DNA from: Alphaproteobacteria bacterium | GTDB lineage: Bacteria > Pseudomonadota > Alphaproteobacteria > CBDBCS01 > JAHZLG01 | Length of the DNA stretch: 11,463 nt | Direction of reading: 5' to 3' | NCBI GenBank assembly: GCA_022599995.1 | Contig: JAHZLG010000173.1 | Span: 1-11,463 of the forward strand | Part shown: positions 5,702 to 11,463 of the stretch, one piece after another | Numbering within the stretch: the stretch's first letter is position 1 | Layout: every line of letters begins with the position of its first letter | Program-made: the position numbers and the translations under genes | Notes under the pieces: generated by a model | Seen by the model: only the letters and a program-made list of their open reading frames with translations | Databases searched by the model: none | Told to the model about the DNA's origin: nothing

Positions 5702-7234
5702 TTAGGTGTTGAGGAGGTGCCCTGCAGATTGGTGAAATTGCGGCAGGGTGCGGGCCGTTTGCGGAACGTCGCCGCCACAAGCCCAATTCAGCCACTCGAC
5801 CACGTGGGCGATCGGCGGGGCATCACCTGTACCGGGGGTTTGCTTGCCTCCGCGGTCAAGTTGCACCAAGCACCCCACATTGGCCGAGGCAACAGCATCG
5901 GGGGTAACGGAATCGATGGCGGCTAATTTCCTCGCCCGCAAATCCGCCGCGAGTTCGGGTTGCGTGATGTTGTATACCCCTGCCGAGCCACAGCAGATTT
6001 TTTTCTCAGGCAATTCGACCACGGCAAACCCCGCGTGCTTCAAAAGTGCGAGCGGTTGGTCGACAATGCCTTGCCCATGTTGCAACGAGCAGGGGCTTTG
6101 ATAGGCGAGCACGATGGTCTGCGCAACTGCGCGTCTTTCCGGGATCACGGGCAGGTCTTCGGGCTTCAAGAATGCCGTGACGTCCTCGACGATGGCGGCG
6201 ACGAATTCGGCACCCTCTTCATTATCGGCGGGTGACTCTGTGACCTGCGTGCCGTAGCGTTTCATATGGGTGCCACAGCCTGCCGAAGCCGTGATGACCT
6301 TCCTGATGCCGATTCCATCGACGGCGTTCATCACGCGGTCGATGCACGATGCACGATGGGCGGCCGCTTTGGTCTCCACTCCTGCGTGATGGGCAAGGGC
6401 ACCACAGCACTCAAGCGAGGCATCGATGTTCACGGCATAGCCCGTGCGGGCGAGAAGCGTCGCGGCGGCATCGTTCATTTGCGGCCACATCTGCCGTTGC
6501 ACGCATCCGGTGTGCAACAGTACATGCCCGCGGATGGCGTCGTCTCGGTTGTCTCGGTTATCTTGGTTGTCTCGGTTGCGTCCTCGACTGTTCGCCGAGG
6601 TGCTGGGCGATTCTGCCAACCGCTTTTCTTTGCCTGCGATTGCCGGCTCGGTTGCCGCGTCGGCTGTCGCGTCGGCGTCCTGGAAGGCGTAGGGCAATAG
6701 CAGCTGTGATCGCTCGGTCAATGCCGACGGGGTATGGACAGTATGCGGGAGCAATTCGACCAGATGGGCCAAACGCCGCGGCAACAGGGATTGTATCAAC
6801 CCTTGCTGCTGTCCGGGAAGGGCGATTTGTGCGGCTCTTCCGGCGAGCAGGCCAATGCGCAGAGCCCATTTGGCGGTCAGAAACCAAACCAACAGCTCCA
6901 TGTTTTTGTTTTGCCTGTGGACGTTAGTGTGTGCCCGTGCGATGTCGATCAGTCGATCGTACTCGACTCCGGCGGGGCAGGCGGTCACGCACGCCTCGCA
7001 GGTGGTGCAGCGGTCGAGGTGAAAGGTTGTCTCGGCGTGGATGGTATCTTCTTGGAACATGTCGCGGATCAACCAAATCCTGCCTCGTGGCGAATCCAAT
7101 TCGTTGTGCGTTATAAGGTAGGTTGGGCATGTTGTCAGGCAGAACCCACAATGGACGCACTTGCGCAGGATGTCATCCACCGACTGCAGGGAGGGCGACT
7201 CGGCGAGTCGCTCGGGCGTGAACGTTGTTTGCAT
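5702..7234 (-). CDS. glcF: Glycolate oxidase iron-sulfur subunit
   Basis: GlcF carries electrons from the GlcD/GlcE flavoprotein during oxidation of glycolate to glyoxylate at the membrane. Two [4Fe-4S] motifs are intact: Cys26, 29, 32, 36 (CVHCGFCLTTCP) and Cys76, 79, 82, 86 (CTTCEACVTACP). Two CCG-type domains follow: HTGCVQRQMW with ECCGA (275-279), and SPCSLQHGQG (380-389) with ICCGSAGVYN (413-422). At 510 residues it is about 100 longer than E. coli GlcF. Roughly 50 of these are a low-complexity insert (about 185-236) rich in Asp, Asn and Arg, placed just before the first CCG domain and encoded partly by a 9-bp repeat. The gene follows glcE by 72 bases on the same strand. The ATG at 7234 matches the family's N-terminus, though no strong Shine-Dalgarno precedes it. 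Confidence 0.93.
   Translation of the reverse strand: MQTTFTPERLAESPSLQSVDDILRKCVHCGFCLTTCPTYLITHNELDSPRGRIWLIRDMFQEDTIHAETTFHLDRCTTCEACVTACPAGVEYDRLIDIARAHTNVHRQNKNMELLVWFLTAKWALRIGLLAGRAAQIALPGQQQGLIQSLLPRRLAHLVELLPHTVHTPSALTERSQLLLPYAFQDADATADAATEPAIAGKEKRLAESPSTSANSRGRNRDNQDNRDNRDDAIRGHVLLHTGCVQRQMWPQMNDAAATLLARTGYAVNIDASLECCGALAHHAGVETKAAAHRASCIDRVMNAVDGIGIRKVITASAGCGTHMKRYGTQVTESPADNEEGAEFVAAIVEDVTAFLKPEDLPVIPERRAVAQTIVLAYQSPCSLQHGQGIVDQPLALLKHAGFAVVELPEKKICCGSAGVYNITQPELAADLRARKLAAIDSVTPDAVASANVGCLVQLDRGGKQTPGTGDAPPIAHVVEWLNWACGGDVPQTARTLPQFHQSAGHLLNT
6543..6578 (-). repeat. 9-bp tandem repeat, 4 copies, inside glcF
   Basis: Four consecutive 9-bp units lie at 6543-6551 (TCTCGGTTG), 6552-6560 (TCTCGGTTA), 6561-6569 (TCTTGGTTG) and 6570-6578 (TCTCGGTTG) on the plus strand. 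On the coding strand they give the RDNQDNRDNRDD stretch of GlcF. The period of three codons keeps the frame. Confidence 0.93.
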
Positions 7235-7306
7235 CGTTTTATCACCGGGATGGGATCGGGCGGGGCAGAATCAGCAAAGGAAAGGAGGCGGGCAATCGTG
7301 CACGCC

Positions 7307-8584
7307 CTATTGTGTTGTCTTGTCCATGAAAGCCGAGCCGAGCACACTGTTGGGGTCAAGCCCGTGGCGCACTCGGTCGTTCAGTTGCTGCACTGCAGAG
7401 GGAACATTGGGAAAGTTGGGATAGGGGCGGAGTCGCCACACCTCGGCATGGGGATGCTCGCGCAATTGCATGATCAGCGGCGGGTCGCCCCGCGCGTCGG
7501 TGGGGTTACTGCCGGGTGTGTCGCCCCCGCCATCGTCGGGATGGGACGAGGCGAGCATCAACAATTGCCCCCCCCAGTCGAGCCAGCCACAGCGTCCGTT
7601 ATAGGGGTCGTGCCAGTTTTGCAGGGCGGTCGCGGCTTGGTGCGGGGTTGTCTCGACCCGCCAGATACTATGATACGATTGCGGGCACAGATAGAGTGCC
7701 TCGCCCAACCACTGCCAAAACAGCTGGGATTGCATCGCATTGAGCGTTTCCACCTGCAGGTCAGGAGCGAATTGCTGGTGGACACGGGCCGCAAGGGCGG
7801 CGGTGGTGTCCCTTGCGCCATCGAAACGCACGGCGACTCCGCACAGGCCCGGCAGTCCCGATGCGCTTGCCCATTCGGCAAGGATGTGCACCCAAGCCAT
7901 CGCGGCCGGCGCCAACGCCGAGCGACGCATCGCCGCCATAAGAGATGCCGCCTGCCCAATTTCACGGAGCAAAAAAATGCACGTCAGTGACTCGGGCGGT
8001 GTTGGTGTCAGGCGAAGGGTCAGCTGGGTTGTTGCCATCATCGTGCCCCATGCCCCGCAGACCAGTTTGGCAAGGTCAAATCCCGTGACATTCTTCACGA
8101 CTTTTCCGCCTAATTGGACAGTGTCGCCTCCACCGGTGACGGCGGTGAATCCCAGCAGATGGTCGCGAGCTTTGCCTTTGTTCATCGCCCCTGGCCCTTT
8201 GAAATTACTGGCGATTGCGCCTCCTACGGTGTCTGCCTTGTCCTCTTCGAAGCTCGATCGGTAATCGTAGTCCATCAGGCGTCCGTATCCGACAGGGTCG
8301 AACCCCAGTCCCAACTGATGAGGGGCCAGGTAGGTCTCGAGGGCACGCAGGGGCACACCGGCTTCTACGATGGCGTACTGCTCGGTCGGCGAGATATCGA
8401 TGATCCGGTCGAACCCCTTCATTCGGATCACCTGCGGGTGTTCATCGGCGTCCTGCGTGGCGGGTTGGGGGTTGTAGAGCGTTTTGTGTTGTCCTCCCCC
8501 TGCGATGGTCAGTCGCCGGTGCGGGCCGTCGTTTGCCCATGCGATGAGGTCAGACAATTCTGCTATGTTCTTCGGCGTGTGCAT
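7307..8584 (-). CDS. glcE: Glycolate oxidase FAD-binding subunit
   Basis: GlcE is the second flavin-binding subunit of glycolate oxidase and is needed for activity together with GlcD and GlcF. The 425-residue protein has a PCMH-type FAD domain: LTIAGGGQHK (25-34), IVEAGVPLRALE (72-83), LGFDPVGYG (93-101), the signature TVGGAIASNFKGPG (119-132) and KVVKNVTGFDLAKLVCGAWG (161-180). The C-terminal end (LNDRVRHGLDPNSVLG) matches the usual GlcE 'FDP.g.LNPGR' finish. It is longer than E. coli GlcE, partly from a Gly/Asp/Pro-rich loop in the C-terminal half (HPDDGGGDTPGSNPTDARGD). It is upstream of glcF and divergent from the SH3 gene. Normally glcD lies directly upstream of glcE; here it does not. 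The ATG at 8584 fits the family start but lacks a Shine-Dalgarno. Confidence 0.92.
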   Translation of the reverse strand: MHTPKNIAELSDLIAWANDGPHRRLTIAGGGQHKTLYNPQPATQDADEHPQVIRMKGFDRIIDISPTEQYAIVEAGVPLRALETYLAPHQLGLGFDPVGYGRLMDYDYRSSFEEDKADTVGGAIASNFKGPGAMNKGKARDHLLGFTAVTGGGDTVQLGGKVVKNVTGFDLAKLVCGAWGTMMATTQLTLRLTPTPPESLTCIFLLREIGQAASLMAAMRRSALAPAAMAWVHILAEWASASGLPGLCGVAVRFDGARDTTAALAARVHQQFAPDLQVETLNAMQSQLFWQWLGEALYLCPQSYHSIWRVETTPHQAATALQNWHDPYNGRCGWLDWGGQLLMLASSHPDDGGGDTPGSNPTDARGDPPLIMQLREHPHAEVWRLRPYPNFPNVPSAVQQLNDRVRHGLDPNSVLGSAFMDKTTQ

Positions 8585-8657
8585 GCGGGGTTATCAGCTT
8601 AAAAACAGGACGGAGGGAGGCACTTGCCTTGTTGCTTCTGTGTTACTTCTTTGCGGC

Positions 8658-8727
8658 ATAATGTCAGCGTGGTGTCGGCGGGTGTCAGCGTGGTGTCGGC
8701 GTGGTGTCGCCATAATGTCAGCGTGGT
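8658..8727. repeat. Imperfect ~21-bp repeat cluster with ATAATGTCAGCGTGGT copies
   Basis: TGTCAGCGTGGTGTCGGCG occurs at 8662-8680 and again at 8683-8701, a period of 21. The longer word ATAATGTCAGCGTGGT is present at 8659-8674 and again at 8712-8727. GTGGTGTCG also recurs between them. The array is in the divergent region upstream of both glcE and the SH3 gene. Confidence 0.88.
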
Positions 8728-8875
8728 ACTATCAGCAAATCACCGCCATGGTGGCGATAACTGCCGCGCCAGTGAGTGCAGCAGCCGAACAGTGCCCTTC
8801 GAATCCCGCCCCATCACAAGACACGGGTGACCGAATAGGTGCCACGACCTGATTGGCATGCGTGCGCCACGAAGA

Positions 8876-8882
8876 CAAGAGG
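8876..8882 (+). promoter_or_regulatory. Ribosome binding site of the SH3 gene
   Basis: CAAGAGG ends 8 bases before the ATG at 8891. It decides that start over the in-frame ATG at 8858, which has no comparable site. It is one of the few clear Shine-Dalgarno sequences in the window. Confidence 0.6.
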
Positions 8883-8890
8883 CGTCATCT

Positions 8891-9526
8891 ATGAAGGCTG
8901 TCGATAATCAACAACAGTTGAACATTACGGTGATCAGCCGTATGATCTCCCTCTTGTATACAGTCAGTCAATACTTTGGTAAAGGTGCACAGTTGTTGCA
9001 ACGATCCGCCGCATTTTGTTCGATATTGTCATTTTCTCGTCGAATTGCGTGGGCAATTCTGGCGTTTTCCTTCGTGGCATCGATCGGGGCACCCTCGATT
9101 TTTGCGCAGGAGTCGGCTTATCGCAGCCTCCGCACTGACCGTGCCTATATGCGGACGGCACCCGGCTTAGACAAGCCGGTGCGGTGGGTGTATCGACAGC
9201 GCGGGTTGCCGTTGCTTTCGCTCAACGAGGTTGATCGTTGGTGGCATGTTCGCGACTGGCAAGGCGAAGAGGGGTGGGTACATAGTTCACAGCTTTCCAG
9301 TCTCAGAACGGCAATTGTCGTTGCCGATGAGGTCTCGTTACTGAGCGAGCCCAGCGATGATGCATCCGAGGTCGCTATTTTGCGCTATCAGGTTGTGGTC
9401 GAGTTGCGGGGATGCGGGATTGAATGGTGCGAAGGAGGGGTTCGCCTGCCCGATGGGGGACAAGTAGGGGGATGGGTACGCCGGGTTGGGTTGTGGGGCA
9501 TTCAAGCCGGTGAGATCATCGAATAG
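8891..9526 (+). CDS. Secreted SH3-domain protein
   Basis: This is a 211-residue protein with a long N-terminal region and a single hydrophobic segment (about residues 52-69, IAWAILAFSFVASIGAPS) ending in IFA-QE, a plausible signal peptidase I site near residue 72. If the downstream ATG at 8942 is used, the leader is shorter, about 55 residues, and more typical. After export comes a bacterial SH3 domain (about 79-137): AYMRTAPGLDKPVRWVYRQR, then WWHVRDWQGEEGWVHSSQLSS. A second, degenerate SH3-like half (about 140-205) ends in GGWVRRVGLWGI. Proteins of this type are widespread in Alphaproteobacteria and are presumed to act at the cell wall in the periplasm. No catalytic domain is present. It is divergent from glcE and convergent with mnmA. 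Confidence 0.85.
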   Translation: MKAVDNQQQLNITVISRMISLLYTVSQYFGKGAQLLQRSAAFCSILSFSRRIAWAILAFSFVASIGAPSIFAQESAYRSLRTDRAYMRTAPGLDKPVRWVYRQRGLPLLSLNEVDRWWHVRDWQGEEGWVHSSQLSSLRTAIVVADEVSLLSEPSDDASEVAILRYQVVVELRGCGIEWCEGGVRLPDGGQVGGWVRRVGLWGIQAGEIIE

Positions 9527-9582
9527 ACACTGGCACTAGGGTCGGCCCCCGTTAGGGTGCTGTTTTGCTAGATAATAGCGCA

Positions 9583-9599
9583 GTTTGGCGAAGCCAAAC
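9583..9599. other. Perfect 7-bp hairpin with GAA loop
   Basis: GTTTGGC, a GAA loop and GCCAAAC form a perfect hairpin in the gap between the converging SH3 gene and mnmA. No T-run follows on the plus strand, so it is not a standard intrinsic terminator, though it could still end or stabilise the SH3 transcript. Confidence 0.6.
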
Positions 9600-9637
9600 G
9601 AAGCGGAAAAATCTCGCAAAGCAAGCCCGACTGGTTT

Positions 9638-9658
9638 TCTGGGGCATGTTGCCCCAGA
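9638..9658. other. 8-bp hairpin TCTGGGGC / GCCCCAGA
   Basis: A perfect 8-bp stem with a 5-base loop (ATGTT) is followed by CCCCGCCCC and then a run of nine C (9675-9683) abutting five G. The T-run lies on the 5' side of the stem (GGTTTTCT), so it does not act as a classical terminator in either direction. With the hairpin 40 bases upstream it looks like an intergenic repetitive element. Confidence 0.55.
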
Positions 9659-9735
9659 CCCCGCCCCACACACTCCCCCCCCCGGGGGCTATGGGCTATG
9701 CGTGCCTATACCTTGGTGACGCCGCAAGCCAATTG

Positions 9736-11022
9736 CTATGCGGTCACCGAAGAATCCACGGGTGAGGCAGAACCGGCGGAGTCAGAACCGGCGGAGGCAG
9801 AAAAACACCCCGTGATGAACCCGCCTCCAATCACGTCGGTTCCTTTGTAGCATACTGCTCCTTGTCCCTTTGCGACGCCGTGTTGGGGGGCATCGAAGGT
9901 GATCACCGCGTCTGCGGCGGGGGTGCGCGTCAGTTGGGCCGGAACAGGGCGCATATTCGATCGAAAACGCACGGTGATCCGATCGAATGCGTCATCTTTC
10001 CTGCCCCCCATCGAGCGCGCATCGTCGGGGCTGTCGGTGGTTGCCGTGCTGTTCACGGCCGCCTCTGTTGCCGCGGAATCGAGCCAGTTTTGCTCGCCGA
10101 TATGAATGCTATTCACAGCAAGGGCTGCGAAGGGCCCTACGACAACCGTATGATTGTCGGGATTAATCTCCACCACATAGAGCGGGTCAGTGGAATCAGC
10201 CCTTCCTCCGATGCCCAGCCCACGGCGTTGCCCGATGGTGTAGTGGACAATCCCACGATGCTTGCCGAGTACGGTGCCGTCAACCGACACAATGTCGCCC
10301 GGGACATTCCCTTGTGGGCGGAGTTTGGCAACCAAATCTCCGTACTTGCCCGATGAGACAAAGCAAATATCTTGGCTATCGGGTTTCTCGGCGACGGGCA
10401 AGCCGAATGCCTCGGCGAGCATCCGGGTTTGCGTCTTCTTCAACCCCCCGAGCGGAAACCGCACATAGTCGAGCTGTGCCGCGGTGGTCGCAAACAGGAA
10501 ATAGGACTGGTCTTTGTCCGCATCGAGGCCGGGGCGCAAGGCAACTCCGCCATCGATTCGAGGGGTGCGTTGGGCATAGTGCCCCGTCGCAAGGGCAACG
10601 GCATTGATGCTCTTGGCAAGGGCGAGCAGATCGTTGAATTTCACCGACTGGTTGCACCGCACGCATGGGATTGGCGTCTCACCGCGGAGATAGGCGTCGG
10701 CAAATTCATCCACCACGGCTTGTTGAAACCGCGACTGCATATCGAGCACATAGTGGTCGATGCCGAATTTATCGGCAACCTGCTTGGCATCGTGAATATC
10801 GACTCCCGCACAGCATGCGCCGGCGCGGCGGGGGGCGTCGGGGGCGTCATAGAGCTTCAGCGTGAACCCCACGACATCGTAGCCAATCGAGTGGAGGGCG
10901 ACCGCAGCAACCGAGGAATCGACGCCTCCGGACATGGCGACCGCGACACGACTGCCCAGCGGCAATTGCACCGCCTCGCGAATGGTGTCGAGGACGGTAT
11001 CAGTGAGAATGGTCGCGATCAT
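9736..11022 (-). CDS. mnmA: tRNA-specific 2-thiouridylase MnmA
   Basis: MnmA uses ATP and persulfide sulfur to make 2-thiouridine at wobble position 34 of tRNAs for Lys, Glu and Gln. The PP-loop SGGVDSS is at residues 31-37. The active-site cysteines are Cys123 in PCVRCN (equivalent to E. coli Cys102) and Cys220 in DSQDICFV (equivalent to Cys199). GHYAQR, DKDQSYFL and the HRGIVHYTIGQRRGLGI stretch (255-271) are all conserved. The 428 residues exceed E. coli's 368. One excess is an Ala/Ser/Thr-rich insert at about 314-345 in the C-terminal barrel. The other is a repeated SASAG-SDSAG tail after the usual end (GGGFI). ACCAGVDIHDA (69-79) is of the alphaproteobacterial type. The ATG at 11022 has no Shine-Dalgarno. 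The gene stands alone, converging with the SH3 gene. Confidence 0.96.
   Translation of the reverse strand: MIATILTDTVLDTIREAVQLPLGSRVAVAMSGGVDSSVAAVALHSIGYDVVGFTLKLYDAPDAPRRAGACCAGVDIHDAKQVADKFGIDHYVLDMQSRFQQAVVDEFADAYLRGETPIPCVRCNQSVKFNDLLALAKSINAVALATGHYAQRTPRIDGGVALRPGLDADKDQSYFLFATTAAQLDYVRFPLGGLKKTQTRMLAEAFGLPVAEKPDSQDICFVSSGKYGDLVAKLRPQGNVPGDIVSVDGTVLGKHRGIVHYTIGQRRGLGIGGRADSTDPLYVVEINPDNHTVVVGPFAALAVNSIHIGEQNWLDSAATEAAVNSTATTDSPDDARSMGGRKDDAFDRITVRFRSNMRPVPAQLTRTPAADAVITFDAPQHGVAKGQGAVCYKGTDVIGGGFITGCFSASAGSDSAGSASPVDSSVTA
9764..9802 (-). repeat. 15-bp repeat, ~2.6 copies, encoding the MnmA tail
   Basis: GAGGCAGAACCGGCG (9764-9778) is followed by GAGTCAGAACCGGCG (9779-9793) and a partial GAGGCAGAA (9794-9802). 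Read on the minus strand it gives the Ser-Ala-Gly-Ser-type pentapeptide repeats at the MnmA C-terminus. The period of five codons preserves the frame. Confidence 0.88.
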
Positions 11023-11389
11023 CGTAGTCGGCGCGGGGCACTAGGCGCAGTTGGGGTTAGGGCGAGGGTGGACTATCGCCACGTCAGTCGCACGGTGTTC
11101 CCACGTCCACCACGGCAGGGGTGGGGGTCGGGGGGATTCGGTGATGAGGAGAGGCAACGTCTCTGGACGACTGTGGGGAGGTGTAGAGGGACGTCTCAAG
11201 CCAAAATGGTAGTTGTGTCTTCAGGGAACGCCCCGCGGTCTCTGCGCCTCGGCCAAGACCGGAATCAGCACCTGCGACAGGGGCAACTATCCGTGCTATC
11301 AGTGCACTCAGTGCTTAGCTTCATCAGTGCTATCAGAACCAGCGGATCATCGTGTCGATCTGAGACATCGTATACAGCAGAAACAAAGG
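11023..11389. other. Intergenic region between mnmA and tRNA-Ser
   Basis: About 370 bases hold no convincing gene. The left half is G-rich on the plus strand. A short 9-bp repeat cluster lies near 11293-11335. Open frames here run into the tRNA and give tRNA-derived peptides, so they are spurious. The mnmA promoter should lie here, but I cannot pick a -35/-10 pair with confidence. Confidence 0.6.
11293..11335. repeat. 9-bp GTGCTATCA repeat cluster
   Basis: GTGCTATCA occurs at 11293-11301 and 11327-11335. Between them are the related units GTGCACTCA (11302-11310) and GTGCTTAGC (11311-11319) and a partial TTCATCA. It is an imperfect 9-bp array about 55 bases from the 3' end of the tRNA gene. 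Confidence 0.8.
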
Positions 11390-11463
11390 CGGAGGGAGAG
11401 GGATTCGAACCCTCGGTACGCATAACGCACAACGGTTTTCGAGACCGCCCCATTCGACCGCTC
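11390..11463 (-). tRNA. tRNA-Ser(CGA), 5' part beyond the window
   Basis: Read on the minus strand, the window begins inside the D arm (GAGCGGTCGAATGGGGC). It continues through the anticodon loop CTCGAAA (anticodon CGA, codon UCG), a long variable arm typical of class II tRNAs, and the T arm GAGGG-TTCGAAT-CCCTC. It ends with acceptor strand TCCCTCC and discriminator G at 11390. The next genomic bases are CCT, so the 3' CCA is not fully encoded. The first 12 or so bases, including the 5' acceptor strand, lie past 11463. Confidence 0.93.

Larger units (their letters stand above)
8585..8890. other. Divergent intergenic region between glcE and the SH3 gene
   Basis: This stretch of about 300 bases must hold the promoters for both divergent genes, but I cannot identify either with confidence. 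It contains an imperfect GTCAGCGTGG repeat cluster (8658-8727) and a small hairpin sequence CGCCATGGTGGCG near 8745. Frames crossing it are repeat-driven (Ser-Val-Val peptides) and not convincing genes. Confidence 0.65.

Noticed and set aside
6600..7210. Duplicated RLAESPS peptide in GlcF (residues 9-15 and 205-211) as sign of internal duplication
   Set aside because: The codons and surrounding DNA differ, so the match is a coincidence at the protein level.
6734..7990. 418-residue plus-strand open frame opposite glcF and glcE
   Set aside because: It spans both genes in antisense and the gap between them, with no recognisable domain, while GlcF and GlcE motifs are clear on the other strand.
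8632..8662. Promoter candidate TTGCTT - 19 bp - CATAAT for the SH3 gene
   Set aside because: The spacing is long, the -35 is weak, the start codon is about 230 bases away, and CATAAT is part of a local repeat, so this may be chance.
11215..11285. Possible SRP 4.5S RNA near tRNA-Ser (GACCGGAATCAGCACC)
   Set aside because: It has a GGAA-like loop, but the conserved CCGGAAGG.AGCAG core is not matched and I cannot fold a long flanking helix.
11213..11453. Small open frames on both strands overlapping the tRNA (for example with RERDSNPR or TEGSNPSPS)
   Set aside because: These peptides are the typical translations of the conserved tRNA-Ser T arm and acceptor and are not proteins.

Overview
The window looks like a chromosomal segment of an alphaproteobacterium of moderately high GC. 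The evidence is a XerC gene preceded by a DUF484-like gene, an Aat of the alphaproteobacterial 'AYRHGLFPM' type, a short secreted SH3 protein of a kind typical of Alphaproteobacteria, a glycolate-oxidase GlcE/GlcF pair and a tRNA-Ser(CGA). I cannot place it more precisely. No transposase, phage gene, CRISPR array or toxin-antitoxin pair is visible.

Layout. Bases 40-2614 (+ strand) hold a DUF484-like protein, the tyrosine recombinase XerC and leucyl/phenylalanyl-tRNA--protein transferase Aat; xerC and aat overlap by four bases. Converging on them is a minus-strand block reading glcE, glcF, a TSUP (TauE/SafE) permease and cobQ (8584 down to 2636). Divergent from glcE is a secreted SH3 protein (8891-9526, +). 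Converging on that is mnmA (11022 down to 9736, -). A tRNA-Ser(CGA) gene (-) runs off the right end.

The functions are mostly housekeeping: chromosome dimer resolution (XerC), N-end-rule tagging (Aat), cobalamin synthesis (CobQ), tRNA wobble-uridine thiolation (MnmA), glycolate oxidation (GlcE/GlcF) and anion export or uptake (TSUP). glcD, the usual partner of glcE and glcF, is not in the window.

The striking property is not a new gene system but the density of short tandem repeats. Inside genes they have periods of 9, 15 or 18 bp, all multiples of three, and encode low-complexity inserts between or after conserved domains (DUF484-like, CobQ, GlcF, MnmA). Between genes the periods are 8, 9, 10 and about 21 bp. 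The gap between cobQ and the TSUP gene also carries a 149-bp, roughly 97% identical copy of the TSUP gene's 3' end. That copy abuts a 34-bp near-perfect palindrome. Together these suggest a genome with active slippage and duplication. Most minus-strand starts lack a clear Shine-Dalgarno sequence.
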